Shown piece after piece: positions 1 through 10,135 of a stretch of 64,000 bases of DNA. The DNA is from Neoarius graeffei. Taxonomy: Eukaryota > Chordata > Actinopteri > Siluriformes > Ariidae. The translations under genes were made by a program, and so were the position numbers. The stretch's first letter is position 1; each line of letters starts with the position of its first letter. The stretch covers positions 45,812,390-45,876,389 of the forward strand of contig NC_083571.1 in assembly GCF_027579695.1 (NCBI RefSeq). The letters are read 5' to 3'. Below the pieces are notes generated by a model. It worked only from the letters and a program-made list of their open reading frames with translations. It searched no databases and was not told the origin of the DNA.

Positions 1-678
1 CTAGCTGATTCTCTTTCATATTTTTCTTTTCTTTTCCACTGGCTTTTAGCTGGCAGGAGAGTGGAGTCTGCCATCTTTGCCCATGCTGACTTGTTTTGGT
101 TAAAAGTAGGTCAAAAGCCCCACAGTGGTCATGTGATATTGTTGCTCACTTGCTTCGGCAATCTTCGGAATTGTAAAATGTGGGATGCATTTTATCTTGG
201 CAAAACATTTACACATAGGATATAGCACAGCTCCTCGATTTCAACTCAAATCAACTTCAAATCAATGCGAAACAGCTCAAAACTCCAACAGCAATAGAAA
301 TAGAACATTTCTGCCTAGAATTCAACTTTGCGGTCAGAACATTTAACCTACTGCTGAGTTTTTAGATAGAACACCTCAATAAACTGGAGAATGAAAGTCA
401 CTCATGGATCACAGTTAGCTATAGGTGCATTCCATTTGGACATCCCTGAGAAGTAGCAAGGGTGGAACAAACAATTTAAAAGGAATGTGGGCAGTAGCTG
501 TATTAACTAATTAATTGTATTAATTGTCATAAGTACAGTAATTGTATAACTGCAGCTGTGACAACAATAAATCATCAAAGCCAAACTTCAAAATCGCTGT
601 TACATTTGCAGCATTGTGATGGGGATTTAATGACAAGCTCATCAGGATCAGAATGATTTAGTTCAAATATGTAAGTCT
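1..678. other. No gene recognised
   Basis: AT-rich single-copy-looking sequence. I see no convincing open frame, splice-bounded exon or known repeat here. Confidence 0.5.
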
Positions 679-690
679 ATTAGCTACCAT

Positions 691-973
691 ACTGGCGAGT
701 GGCCTAGTGGTTAGCGTGTCCGCCTCTCGATTGTGAGTTCTACTCAGAGTCGGATCATACCAAAGACCATCATAAAAATGGTGCCTAGTGCCATCTGGCA
801 AGGCATGCTACAATACAGATGTGAGTGGGGAGTCAAACTATCAAGGTTACCAGAGGACTAGCCCCCCACTGTAACCCTAGTTATGTAATATAGGCAAGAG
901 GCTGAGGGCTACGAAACAGAGATTGGCGCTGCCAAACGCACCATTGTATGGTGCTGGAAGGACTTTGACTTTG
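691..973 (+). mobile_element. tRNA-derived SINE, family 2
   Basis: A tRNA-like head (GGCCTAGTGGTTAGCGTGTC, an A-box-like pol III promoter) is followed by a unique body with CATAAAAATGGTGCC and ends in AAGGACTTTGACTTTG. It is bracketed by a 12-bp target-site duplication, ATTAGCTACCAT, at 679-690 and 974-985. A second copy lies at 22164-22484 and shares the head, the body and the GGAAGGACTTTGACTTT end. The clear duplication marks an intact retroposition event. Confidence 0.85.
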
Positions 974-1066
974 ATTAGCTACCATCAGATCAGGTCAACA
1001 ATAAAACCTCCATTTTCTTACAAAAATTGTGATAAAGAAAGTAGGGTGTGTTTCGTGAAGGTCTAG

Positions 1067-1100
<34 letters not shown>
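1067..1100. repeat. (TC)n(AC)n microsatellite
   Basis: A pure TC run passes directly into an AC run, a composite dinucleotide repeat like the one at 23801-23855. Confidence 0.95.
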
Positions 1101-1107
1101 GGTCTGA

Positions 1108-1380
1108 ATGAAAGCTAGGAACATAGATGAGCTGACATACCTGGATGATGTTAAAACAACTGAACAGTACAAGCTGCTTATCCAAGAAGTCTCCAGAGAA
1201 ACAGTCACTGTCTTTCAGTTCATGGAGACGATATATCCAGTGTTAGGCATGATGCATTCTCAAAAAGGCCCACCAGCTTTTGATCCACTGATTGTGATTA
1301 CTGGACCCAGTAATGTAACTATTTCTGGAGTGGTCAGTACTCCATCACAAGAATCTTTGCATATCTGCCATTGTGACATT
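1108..1380 (+). other. Open frame of unknown nature
   Basis: An open frame of about 90 codons starts MKARNIDELTYLDDVKTTEQ and has ordinary protein-like composition up to about 1345, where it runs into the antisense of the integrase-like pseudogene. I do not recognise it with confidence. It could be an exon of a multicopy transposon-associated gene, or chance. No start context or splice site is decisive. Confidence 0.25.
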
Positions 1381-2129
1381 TTCTGTTCCCAAGTCTGCGT
1401 GACCTGTGATAACCTGTTGACTTGGCCAGGGTGTACCCCTCCTCTCGCCCATAGTTAGCTGGTATAGGCTCCAGCTTGCCTGTGACCCTGTAGAACAGGA
1501 TAAGTGGCTACAGATAATGGATGGATGGAAATCTGCATGAATTCTGGCAGCTGTCCCCATCCTCTTCTGAACTTCTGCTAAGAAATAATCAGCAATGATC
1601 TTAGAATTGCTGTTCGTTGAAAAGGCATGAAGCCACACAAGAAGTCTTGAAAAGCCATCGATAGCTCCATTTATACATATACCAAATGGTTTTAGTTTGT
1701 TGTATGAGTCTACATGCCACATAAAATTAGGCCTGGGGTTAACGTATAGGCATCACAAATAGCCGTTTCTCCGTCTATGCTCCACACCATAGGGATCGAG
1801 GAACCTCAATAGATTCCTAACTGTACTTTGGGTTTCAACATATCTAACTTGGATGCAATTCAGATGGTGTAGCTTGTAACCATGGGGCCGTCCGTGCCCC
1901 TCCAGCTGATCAATGAGAAATGATGCTACCTCCAGTGGGTTGGATTCATTCTTCCGTCTGTACAGGCCCATGTATTTAAAAATCCTTCTATAGTGTGCAT
2001 ACTTACGGTGTCATTCACTGTATTTAATAACAGCAGAATCTCGCCATGTCTTAACCCAAGCATGAAATAGAACTTGATTAAATCATGTAAATGAACCATA
2101 TTACCCAGTTTATTCTCTGCACCCATCAT
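1345..2129 (-). pseudogene. Integrase core domain protein, broken copy
   Basis: Three minus-strand pieces line up as one protein of the fish multicopy 'integrase core domain' type. An N-terminal helical piece is at 2129-1926 (LIKFYFMLGLRHGEIL). A middle piece at 1971-1753 contains MGLYRRKNESNP and LHHLNCIQVRY. The catalytic-fold piece at 1722-1540 has WHVDSYNKLKPFG and GAIDGFSRLL, which look like the first Asp region of an rve/DDE fold. The frame changes between pieces. A 5'-truncated V-SINE at 1403-1531 splits the catalytic segment, which resumes as HADLGTEN and MADMQRFL before a stop at 1345. The protein is presumably transposon-derived. The copy is dead through frameshifts and the insertion. 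Confidence 0.7.
1403..1531 (+). mobile_element. V-SINE 3' fragment inside integrase pseudogene
   Basis: The 3' part of the V-SINE is present (GGGTGTACCCC, GATAGGCTCCAGC-like, ending in GGATGGATGG). It is flanked by TCTGCGTGA (1394-1402) and TCTGCATGA (1532-1540), a 9-bp target duplication with one mismatch. The duplication splits the integrase codons for HAD, so this is a 5'-truncated retroposition into the gene copy. Confidence 0.75.
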
Positions 2130-2167
2130 TCAAACCATAGATTCAAACATGAGTTTTATCATGTGAT

Positions 2168-2316
2168 AACAATATATTGTCACAGAAAAGGATCTCGGAT
2201 GAATCCTCATTTCTGCCGAGGCACACAGATGGTAGGGTCAGAATTTGGCACCAACAGCATGAATCCATGGACCCTCCCTGCCTTGTGTCAACAGTCCAGG
2301 CTGGTGGAGGTGGTGT
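2168..2316 (+). mobile_element. Tc1-like element B, left half of split copy
   Basis: The translation around 2177-2316 contains SDESSFLPRHTDGRVRIW and LVSTVQAGGGGV, the catalytic-Asp region of a Tc1-type (IS630/Tc1/mariner) DDE transposase. The frame is cut at 2316 by Tc1-like element A and resumes on the far side at 15595 with ATGCTGTGGGG. The copy is therefore separated from its other half by about 13.3 kb of later insertions. The same family appears at 36180-36562 and 37420-37900. Confidence 0.75.
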
Positions 2317-2317
2317 A

Positions 2318-3152
2318 TTGTGTCTTGCAAAAGTATTCATGCCCCTTTGTGTTTGTCCTGCTTTGTCGCATTACAAGCTGGAATTTGGCGGGGGGTGTGT
2401 AGCACCATTTGATTTACATAACATGCCTACCACTTTAAAGGTGAAAATTGTTGTTTTATTGTGATGCAAATAATAATTAAGATGAAAAAACAGACATCTG
2501 GAGTGTGCATAAGTACCCAAAGTCAATACTTTGTAGAGCCACCTTTTACTGCAATTACAGCTGCAAGTCTCTCAGGGTATGTCTCTATTAGCTTAGCACA
2601 TCTAACCACTGGGATTTTTGCCCATTCTTCAAGGCAAAACTGCTCCAACTCCTTCAAGTTAGATGGGTTGTGTTGGTGTACAGCAATCTTCAAGTTATAC
2701 CACAGATTCTGAATTGGATTGAGGTCTGGGCTTTGATTAGGCCATTCCAAGACATTTAAATGCTTCCCTTTAAACCACTCCAGTGTAGCTTTAACAGTAT
2801 GTTTAGGGTCATTGTCCTGCTGGAATGTGAACCTTCATCCCAGTCTCAAACCTCTGGCTGACTCAAACAGGTTTACCTCCAGAATTGCCCTGTATTTAGT
2901 GCCATCCATCTTTCCTTCAGTCCTGACCAGCTTTCCTGTCCCTGCAGATGAAAAATATCCCCACAGCATGATGCTGCCACCACCATGCTTCACTGTAGGA
3001 ATGGTGTTCTCAGGGCATTGGGTTTGTGCCACACATGGCATTTCCCATAATGGCCAAAAACATAAATTTTAGTCTCATTTGACCAGAGAATCTTCTGCCA
3101 TGTGTTTGGGGAGTCTGCCACATGCTGTTAGGCAAATTCCAAATGTGTTTTC
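2318..3152 (-). mobile_element. Tc1-like element A, C-terminal segment
   Basis: The left terminal repeat TGTCTTGCAAAAGTATTCAT starts here and is mirrored at 15544-15592. Minus-strand frames encode the C-terminal half of a Tc1 transposase: [19 protein letters not shown] (3041-2835) and [13 protein letters not shown] (2750-2523), with catalytic Glu replaced by Gln in NPIQ. Transposase coding breaks at the TTAA at 3153-3156, where the 10.2-kb TTAA-bounded segment is inserted. Confidence 0.85.
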
Positions 3153-3606
3153 TTAAAGGAGAACTGAAGGCAAACTTTTTTTTATCAAAATTTATCTATT
3201 TATCTCATTTTATAAAATGTAGGAATGCATTTCTGACAGCTATTTTGTCACTGCCATAGCAAGTTATGAGTGTTTGAAATATGCGATGTAATATATCAGT
3301 CCATATGTCAAAGCAATGGCCGTAAACGAGATTCGCTGAGACCTGTGTGAGACCTGTGCAAGACATTGTAGGATGGAAGTAAAACGTACAGTGAAAATCA
3401 AAGTGACCAACATCTGCCAATGTTGTCAAAAGACATGTGCACCCTCCTTCGAATGCTGACATAATCAAGCTGGAAGTTTTCCCTGTGTCTGAAATCGCTC
3501 CCTACTCACTACGGTATATAGGGCACTACAGAGTGGGGATGCCATTTTGTAGTGCTGTCCAAAACCTTAGTGTGGATTATGTGGGAAATGCGCTCAGTAT
3601 AATATG

Positions 3607-3684
3607 TATTTATCACAAAAATACATCCATGTATTTATTATTTTGTATTTATCACAAAAATACATCCATGTATTTATTATTTTG
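3607..3684. repeat. 39-bp direct repeat, two copies
   Basis: Two identical adjacent 39-bp units beginning TATTTATCACAAAAATACAT lie inside the left end of the TTAA-bounded segment. The unit itself contains inverted TGTATTTAT-like sequence. Confidence 0.9.
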
Positions 3685-3747
3685 AAAACCCACGGACTAG
3701 TCCTTATCCTGTTGTCTTTCCAACTTTTCTCAGTTGGTACAAAGTCT

Positions 3748-4125
3748 CTCATCTCATCTCATTATCTCTAGCCACTTTATCCTGTTCTACAGGGTCACAG
3801 GCAAGCTGGAGCCTATCCCAGCTGACTACGGGCGAAAGGCAAGGTACACCCTGGACAAGTCACCAGGTCATCACAGGGCTGACACATAGACACAGCCAAC
3901 CATTCACACTCACATTCACACCTACAGTCAATTTAGAGTCACCAGTTAACCTAACCTGCATGTCTTTGGACTGTGGAAGAAACCGGAACACCCAGAGGAA
4001 ACCCATGCGGACACAGGGAGAACACGCAAACTCCGCACAGAAAGGCCCTCGCCGGCCACAGGGCTCAAACCTGGACCTTCTTGCTGTAAGGCAACAGTGC
4101 TAACCACTACACCACTGTGCCGCCC
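3748..4125 (-). mobile_element. V-SINE
   Basis: Full-length copy read on the minus strand. A tRNA-like head (GGGGCGGCACAGTGGTGTAG-type) has A- and B-box-like sequences, then the conserved V-domain (GTTTCCTCTGGGTGTTCCGG-type, CCAAAGACATGCAGG), and the element ends in a GAGATGAGATGAG tail at 3748. It lies 45 bp from the Gypsy LTR. Confidence 0.9.
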
Positions 4126-4170
4126 CTGGTTCGAAGTCGTATGGAATAATCTCCATGTCATTTATGTGAG

Positions 4171-4487
4171 TGTAGCGCTAATAAAGGGTGGGTGGAGCAC
4201 AGAGGACGGAAGGACAACGTTTAGAGGCAGAGAAGGCTATTTATTTACACAACTTTTCAGTCGAACTGCGGCGTAAGCCCATATACACACACAAACACAC
4301 TCTGCATCCGGTCCCGGGTTACGCTCCCTCTGCTCTCCCTCTGCCTCCTTAAATAGGGAGCGGTTACTGGAAAAACACACACAAAACACAGGTTAACTAC
4401 CGTCAGGTGTAGCGATTCTGCCACTCACCTTCCCTGGCTCCACCCTCCTGTCACAGACCGGCGCTTGACCACGCCCCCGCTGCCACA
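4171..4487 (-). repeat. Gypsy 3' LTR
   Basis: A 317-bp terminal repeat with TG/CA ends, nearly identical to 8363-8679. On the plus strand it starts TGTAGCGCTAATAAAGGGTG. Confidence 0.93.
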
Positions 4488-4500
4488 TACCCCCACCGCC
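4488..4500 (-). promoter_or_regulatory. Polypurine tract of the Gypsy element
   Basis: On the minus strand GGGCGGTGGGGGTA immediately precedes the 3' LTR. Such tracts prime plus-strand DNA synthesis in LTR elements. Confidence 0.7.
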
Positions 4501-4504
4501 CGAC

Positions 4505-5557
4505 TCAGGCCGGGCGCCCGTCTGGCCTGCAGCCGACTCCCCCCCCTTGACAGGAGAGGAAGTCCGCCACGACCATCTGCACCCCCGGCCTGTGGACCAC
4601 CTTGAAGTTGAAGGGTTGGAGTGCCAGATACCAACGGGTGATCCGCGCGTTGGCATCCTTCATGCGGTGGAGCCACTGGAGGGGGGCGTGGTCCGAACAG
4701 AGGGTGAAAGGGCGCCCCAGCAGGTAGTAACGGAGGGCGAGGACCGCCCACTTGATCGCCAGGCACTCCTTCTCAATCGTGCTGTAGCACCCCTCACGCT
4801 CTGACAGCTTCTGGCTGATGTATAGGACCGGGCGATCCTCCCCCTCCACCTGCTGGGACAAAACGGCCCCCAGCCCTCTGTCCGACGCATCCGTCTGTAA
4901 CATAAAAGGGAGAGAGAAGTCAGGGGAGTGTAAAAGTGGCCCCCCACACAGTACAGCCTTTACCTCAGAGAAAGCCCGCTGGCACTGCTCCGTCCACTGG
5001 ACCGGATCTGGCGCCCCCTTTTTAGTGAGGTCAGTCAGCGGGCTGGTGATGTCCGAATAATTAGGTATAAACCTACGATAGTAGCCAGCCAGCCCCAGGA
5101 ACTGTCTCTCCCCCTTTTTGGTCTTGGGCCTCGGGCAGGCCACAATCGCTGCTGTCTTATTAATTTGGGGACGCACCTGCCCGTTGCCCAAGTGGAAGCC
5201 CCGATACCGTACTTCCACCCGCCCCATCGCACACTTCTTTGGGTTGGCAGTGAGTCCCGCCCGCCTCAGCGACCTAAGGATGGCCCTCAGGTGTTGCAGG
5301 TGCCGCTGCCAGTCATTACTATAAATGATAATGTCGTCTAGGTAAGCGGCCGCATAGGTGGCGTGGGGCCGGAGGACCCAGTCCATCAGCCGCTGAAACA
5401 TAGTGGGCGCCCCAAACAGCCCAAACGGAAGTGTGACGAACTGGTGTAAGCCGAACGGTGTGGAAAAGGCCGTTTTCTCCCGGGATAATGGAGTCAAGGG
5501 GATCTGCCAATATCCCTTCGTCAAATCCAGTGTCGAGTAAAAGCGAGCCATGCCTAG
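4505..5557 (-). pseudogene. Gypsy reverse transcriptase-RNase H
   Basis: About 350 codons in one open frame. The reverse transcriptase palm is shown by FYSTLDLTKGYWQIPL (first catalytic Asp) and AAYLDDIIIYSND (the YLDD catalytic pair). FLGLAGYYRRFIPNYS marks the connection to RNase H, and LQTDASDRGLGAVLSQ and LYISQKLSEREGCYSTIEKE mark RNase H. The frame ends about 17 nt before the 3' LTR, so there is no room for an integrase downstream. The upstream end is a TGA at 5560-5558 that interrupts the frame between DELLD and LGMARFY. The enzyme would copy element RNA into DNA in cytoplasmic particles. It is separated from the rest of pol by that stop. Confidence 0.92.
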
Positions 5558-6748
5558 TCAATCGAGCAGCTCATCAATACGAGGCATTGGGTACGCGTCG
5601 AATTTAGACACCGCGTTGACTTTTCTATAGTTCACACAGAACCGGACCGAGCCATCGGCCTTGGGAACCAAGACCACCGGGCTGCTCCAGTCACTGTGGG
5701 ACTCCTCGACGATGCCCATTTCGAGCATGGCCTGAAGTTCTTCCCGAACCACCTTTTTTTTGTGTTCGGGTAGTCTATAAGGGCAGCTACACACTACCAC
5801 CCCCGGGGGCATCTCTATGTGGTGTTCTATGAGGTTAGTGCAACCGGGCAGGGGCGAGAACACATCCGAAAACTCGGCCTGCAACTGGGCGACCTCCGTG
5901 AGTTGGGTCGGGGAGAGGTGGTCTCCACAGGGGACTGGAGAGGTACGTGATGCCAATGTCCCTTTTTGAACCTCCGGCCCCAGCTCCGCCTTCTCCGGAA
6001 CTACCGACACCAACGCCACGGGGACCTCCTCGTTCCAGAGTTTCAGCAGATTGAGATGGTAGATCTGTAGTGCCCCCTCCCTGTCCGTTCGCCTAACCTC
6101 ATAGTCGACGTCCCCGAATCGCCGTGTGACCTCAAAGGGTCCTTGCCACTTGGCGATTAATTTGGAGCTCGACGTGGGCAACAGGATGAGGACCTTATCT
6201 CCCGGAGTGAACTCTCTAAGGCGCGTGCCCTTGTTGTACAGGCGGGCTTGCCGTTCCTGGGCCTGCCGCAAATTCTCCTGAGTTAGGTGGGTGAGCGTGT
6301 GGAGTTTTGCGCGCAGGTCCATAACGTACTGAATTTCGTTTTTGCTCTGTGAAGGTCCCTCCTCCCAGTTTTCCCGCAGTACATCTAAGATGCCGCGCGG
6401 CTTACACCCATATAATAATTCAAACGGGGAGAACCCCGTGGAGGCTTGGGGGACCTCTCGCACTGCAAATAACAAGGGTTCGAGCCACTTATCCCAGTTA
6501 CGTGCGTCCTCACTTATGAATTTTTTGATAATATTCTTGAGGGTGCGATTGAACCGTTCAACTAAACCGTCCGTCTGTGGGTGATAAACGCTGGTGCGGA
6601 TCGGCTTAATACCCAGTAGCCCATACAGTTCGCTCAGTGTTCGTGACATAAACGAGGTGCCTTGGTCAGTCAGAATCTCTTTCGGGATTCCAACCCGGGA
6701 GATGACGTGGAAGAGGGCCTCTGCAATACTGCGTGCTGAGATAGGGGA
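5558..6748 (-). pseudogene. Gypsy integrase (N-truncated) plus start of reverse transcriptase
   Basis: The frame opens within integrase at ISARSIAEALFHVISRVG and shows the second catalytic Asp (EILTDQGTSFMS) and the Glu region (HPQTDGLVERFNRTLK), then a C-terminal GPFEVTRR-type domain (KLIAKWQGPFEVTRRFGDV). It continues in frame into the aspartate-rich linker and the first reverse transcriptase block (YRLPEHKKKVVREELQAM, SDWSSPVVLVPKADGSVR). The HHCC zinc-binding part and the first catalytic Asp are missing. The junction lies near 6741-6748, where the protease-side frame and this frame meet out of phase. The order integrase then reverse transcriptase is continuous in a single open frame. Confidence 0.9.
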
Positions 6749-6801
6749 AGGACGGGGTGGCGTTCGGCTGGAGTGTTTGACCATCGATTACTCTCACTTG
6801 G

Positions 6802-7794
6802 TCAAACGCATCGCAGAGTCTCGTCTCGCGATTGTTCCAGTGGGAAATCCGCGAGGGATTCCCCAATAGAAAGAGGAGGAGCCGGCGGCTCCTCACTCTG
6901 TCGCGGAGATGACGTAGACGGCTTTGCGACCGCAGCTCCAGCCAAAGCGACACCGGGACCTTCCCCTGTCAACCGGCAGGACCCACTCTTTACTAGGCAT
7001 GCCATTAAACCCTGAAATCCCGGCCAATCAGTCCCCAAAATCAAAGAGTGGGTAAGGCGAGGATTAACCGCCGCCTTCACTATAGATTTTTCCCCTCTGA
7101 AATATATGTGGACCGACACCAACGGGTATCTGTGAGCATCCCCATGCACACACAACACCTTCACCCCCTGTGCTCCCCCCAATGCCTCGTCTTGCACCAG
7201 GCTTTGGCGGATCGAGGTCTGATTGCAACCCGAATCCACCAACGCCTGATATGTAGCCCCTTGTACACTCACCGGTATGCGATACGCTCTGGCCCGATCG
7301 AGGGCAGCTTCTAGTGCGTCGGGGATCCGCACCACTGCCCCCACCTCCATTGCTGCGCACTGTTGCTGCAGGTGGCCCGGTTCCCCGCAGCACCAGCAAA
7401 CTGGCCTGGGCCTTCCCTCTGCAGCTGTGTTCTGGGGCTCACTCACCTGAGGGGGGGGAGAGACAGACACAGAAGGGAGAAACAGGAGGGCACCACGGGT
7501 GCGGCGGGCCGGCTGGGGTGGAGCCGGCCCCCACCTCCGTGGTGGGGGAATGGGGCGAGGACGGGACACAGAAGGGGGGGGAGAAAGAGAGAGAGAAGAG
7601 GAGAGAGGAGACGGCGTCGTCGGCCGTCCTGCCGCCGGAACAGCCGCCAAATGATCCTCCGCCTGTCCTACGGCCTGATCCAGCGACGTCGGGCGGTGGC
7701 ACTGGACCCACTCTGCGGTTCCGGCTGGTAAGCAGGCGATGAATTGCTCCAGCACCACCTGATCGATGATTCGCGTTCGTCGGCCCTCAGCCAC
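6802..7794 (-). pseudogene. Gypsy gag C-terminus, zinc knuckle and protease
   Basis: An open frame continues gag after a frameshift near 7795 (EQFIACLPAGTAEWVQCHRP). It then has a proline-rich linker and a CCHC zinc knuckle (CWCCGEPGHLQQQC), typical of nucleic-acid binding by gag, and the aspartic protease motif ALVDSGCNQTSI with LILGTDW downstream. The frame terminates at 6802 after DETLRCV through a one-base slip. The adjoining frame carries on toward the truncated integrase. Confidence 0.88.
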
Positions 7795-8315
7795 CGCCAG
7801 CAGGCGTCCTGGAGCTGCTGGCCGAACGCGAATGGCCGGCCGACTTCCTCCATCCGCAGCGCGCGGAAGCGCTGGCGCTGTTGCTCAGGCGTGCGCCCCA
7901 CGTGCTGGAGGATGGCCCGGCGAAGGTCGGCGTAGGCCAGCCGGCGGTCGGCGGGGAGCTGTAGTGCGGCCAGCTGCGCCTCTCCCGTCAGGAGGGGGAG
8001 GAGGCGCGCCGTGCGCTGCTGCATCAGCCACCCCGAGGCTTCGGCGACCTGCTCGAACAAGGTGATAAATGCCTCGGGGTCGTCCTGTGGGCCCATCTTG
8101 GTCAAGGTGAGGGGAGACGGGCCCACGGCCGGGGCGCTGGTGGACCCCACCGACGCGAGGAGATGTCGGAACGCCTCTCGATCTTCCTGCTGGGCCAGCA
8201 CCAGGGCTTCGAAGCGTCGCTCCTGCTCCTTTCGGAGCATGACGAGTGCCTGGTGCTGGCTCTGCTGAGCCGTGGTGAGGGCGTGGACCAAGTCCGCGAA
8301 TGGGGAGGATTCCAT
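7668..8315 (-). pseudogene. Gypsy gag N-terminal part
   Basis: Starts at the ATG at 8315-8313 (MESSPFADLVHALT), about 50 nt after the 5' LTR. A coiled-coil-like Gln/Arg/Glu-rich segment (LRKEQERRFEALVLAQQEDR) leads into the gag capsid-like fold (DDPEAFITLFEQVAEASGW and LTGEAQLAALQLPA). The reading frame leaves the conserved gag sequence at CWRWL near 7795 and continues as out-of-frame residues to 7668. Gag would form the particle core. Confidence 0.85.
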
Positions 8316-8344
8316 GGGGCTGCAAAGTTGGTGCTCCACCTTTT

Positions 8345-8361
8345 CCCGGGTTCCGGCACCA
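8345..8361 (-). promoter_or_regulatory. Primer binding site of the Gypsy element
   Basis: One base inside the 5' LTR the minus strand reads TGGTGCCGGAACCCGGG. It begins with TGG, as expected for pairing with a tRNA 3' CCA end. I cannot name the tRNA. Confidence 0.75.
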
Positions 8362-8362
8362 C

Positions 8363-8679
8363 TGTAGCGCTAATAAAGGGTGGGTGGAGCACAGAGGATG
8401 GCAGGGCAATGTTTAGAGGCAGAGAAGGCTATTTATTTACACAACTTTTCAGTCGAACTGCGGCATAAGCCCATATACACACACAAACACACTCTGCATC
8501 CGGTCCCGGGTTGCGCTCCCTCTGCTCTCCCTCTGCCTCCTTAAATAGGGAGCGGTTACTGGGAAAACACTCACAAAACACAGGTTAACTACCGTCAGGT
8601 GCAGCGATTCTGCCACTCACCTTCCCTGGCTCCGCCCTCCTGTCACAGACCGGTGCTTGACCACGCCCCCGCTGCTACA
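8363..8679 (-). repeat. Gypsy 5' LTR
   Basis: A 317-bp repeat matching 4171-4487. It would carry the element promoter on the minus strand. Confidence 0.93.
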
Positions 8680-8684
8680 GTGAG

Positions 8685-9490
8685 GAAGGTGGATGTATGT
8701 GCAGAAGTATACAGTTGAATAACGCAGAGGCTCCAACTCTCCCGCCGTGGGCGGGAGAGCTTCCGCTTTAGGGAACATTTAGAAAATCCTCCCAGCTCCT
8801 GCTGACAACATAAAAATCTCCCGCCCACCCTGACTACACGATTAGTTAAAAAATATATATAACTTGATCATGGCCGTAGCCAGCTCTGAGGCCCCCATGG
8901 TCCAGACCTCGGTCATTTTAGAAGAGCTGAAAATACATTTGTACACTAAATATTCAACTGGATAAAAAAAAAAATTAAGAATAACATTAAAAAGTCTCCG
9001 TAAAAAGTGCATTGTTAATTATGTTAAATGTTGATTCTGTCTTCTGTGTGTGTTTGGTGCGCACGGCTCTGAGACCAAGAACACAAAAGCGAATGAGCGT
9101 GCGACTTGGCGGAGGAACGCAGTGCAGGAGACACGGGGTTTCCATGGTAACCGTCAGCGCACTTTCATCAAGCTGTTCAATTTACATTTTCAAAGCAGCG
9201 CAGTTTTGTCCTCATTGCTTGGGCCAGATCAAACCATTAAACAAGCTTAAATTACTCTTACTCTTGCCACATACATGATTTTTTGTTTTCAAGCCTGATG
9301 ATATTCAGTTCAAACACCATTAAAAGTAATTTCACGAATGGATCTCTTGTGTGGCGTGTAATTCACCCCTCTCATTTAAATATGGCGAACATTTTTCGGC
9401 GCGCGCTTTGCGCATCACGGACCTCGGGGATTTTAAAATACTGCTCCGGCCCTGAACTTGATACATTTATGTTGACGAAAATTAATAGTT
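8685..9490. other. No gene recognised
   Basis: Interior of the TTAA-bounded segment. It includes a CCCGCCGTGGGCGGGAGAGC stretch and AT-rich sequence. I see no supported gene. Confidence 0.4.
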
Positions 9491-9502
9491 GACTTTCCGC
9501 TT

Positions 9503-9859
9503 GGGCGGCACGGTGGTGTAGTGGTTAGCACTGTTGCCTCACAGCAAGAAGGTCCGGGTTCGAGCCCCGTGGCCGGCGAGGGCCTTTCTGTGCGGAGTTT
9601 GCATGTTCTCCGTGTGAGTTTCCTCCGGGTGCTCCGGTTTCCCCCACAGTCCAAAGACATGCAGGTTAGGTTAACTGGTGACTCTAAATTGACCGTAGGT
9701 GTGAGTGTGAATGGCTGTCTATGTGTCAGCCCTGTGATGACCTGGCGATTTGTCCAGGGTGTACTCCACCTTTCGCCTGTAGTCAGCTGGGATAGGCTCC
9801 AGCTTGCCTGCGACCCTGTAGAACAGGATAAAGCGGCTAGAGATAATGAGATGAGATGA
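9503..9859 (+). mobile_element. V-SINE
   Basis: Full-length: head GGGCGGCACGGTGGTGTAGT, B-box-like GGGTTCGAGCCCC, V-domain, and a GAGATGAGATGAG tail. The 12-bp target duplication GACTTTCCGCTT is at 9491-9502 and 9860-9871. Confidence 0.95.
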
Positions 9860-10135
9860 GACTTTCCGCTTTTCATGTGTCTGACATTGTATGGGTGGAC
9901 TCGAGTGTGTACCCCGCGGTATATGCCGATTCCCCTTGTAACAGTGTGCATTTTGTATAGACTACATTTACTCTAGTATTTATAATTACACAAAGATGTT
10001 TTTATTTTAACACACCATGCATGTACATACAGTGTTTTCTTCTTTTTCTTTTTCTTCTGGGTGCCTATGGAGCTTCCTGCCCCCCTCTAATATTTCCTTT
10101 TTCCTTATTCATATTGCCCTGCCCCCTTCACCTCT

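Larger units (their letters stand above)
4171..8679 (-). mobile_element. Ty3/Gypsy LTR retrotransposon, Gmr1-like, defective
   Basis: A complete 4.5-kb insertion with 317-bp LTRs (TG...CA ends) and a perfect 5-bp target duplication, GTGAG, at 4166-4170 and 8680-8684. Read on the minus strand, the order is 5' LTR, primer site, gag, zinc knuckle, protease, integrase C-terminal part, reverse transcriptase, RNase H, polypurine tract, 3' LTR. Integrase lies before reverse transcriptase, the reverse of ordinary Gypsy. This is the hallmark of the Gmr1 group first described from Atlantic cod. The LTRs differ at about 12 of 317 positions by eye (3.8%), so the insertion is moderately old. Visible lesions are a gag frameshift near 7795, a frameshift near 6815, a deletion junction near 6745 that removes the front of integrase, and a TGA at 5560-5558. 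The element is more GC-rich than its surroundings. Confidence 0.93.

Noticed and set aside
7314..7742. Plus-strand frames rich in Pro, Arg and Gly within the Gypsy element
   Set aside because: Antisense shadows of the GC-rich gag/protease region.
4171..8679. Exogenous-type retrovirus with envelope
   Set aside because: No envelope-like frame exists. RNase H ends next to the LTR, so this is a Gypsy retrotransposon.
9503..9580. tRNA gene
   Set aside because: The A- and B-box-like head belongs to a V-SINE with tail and target duplication. No cloverleaf or terminator of a true tRNA gene.
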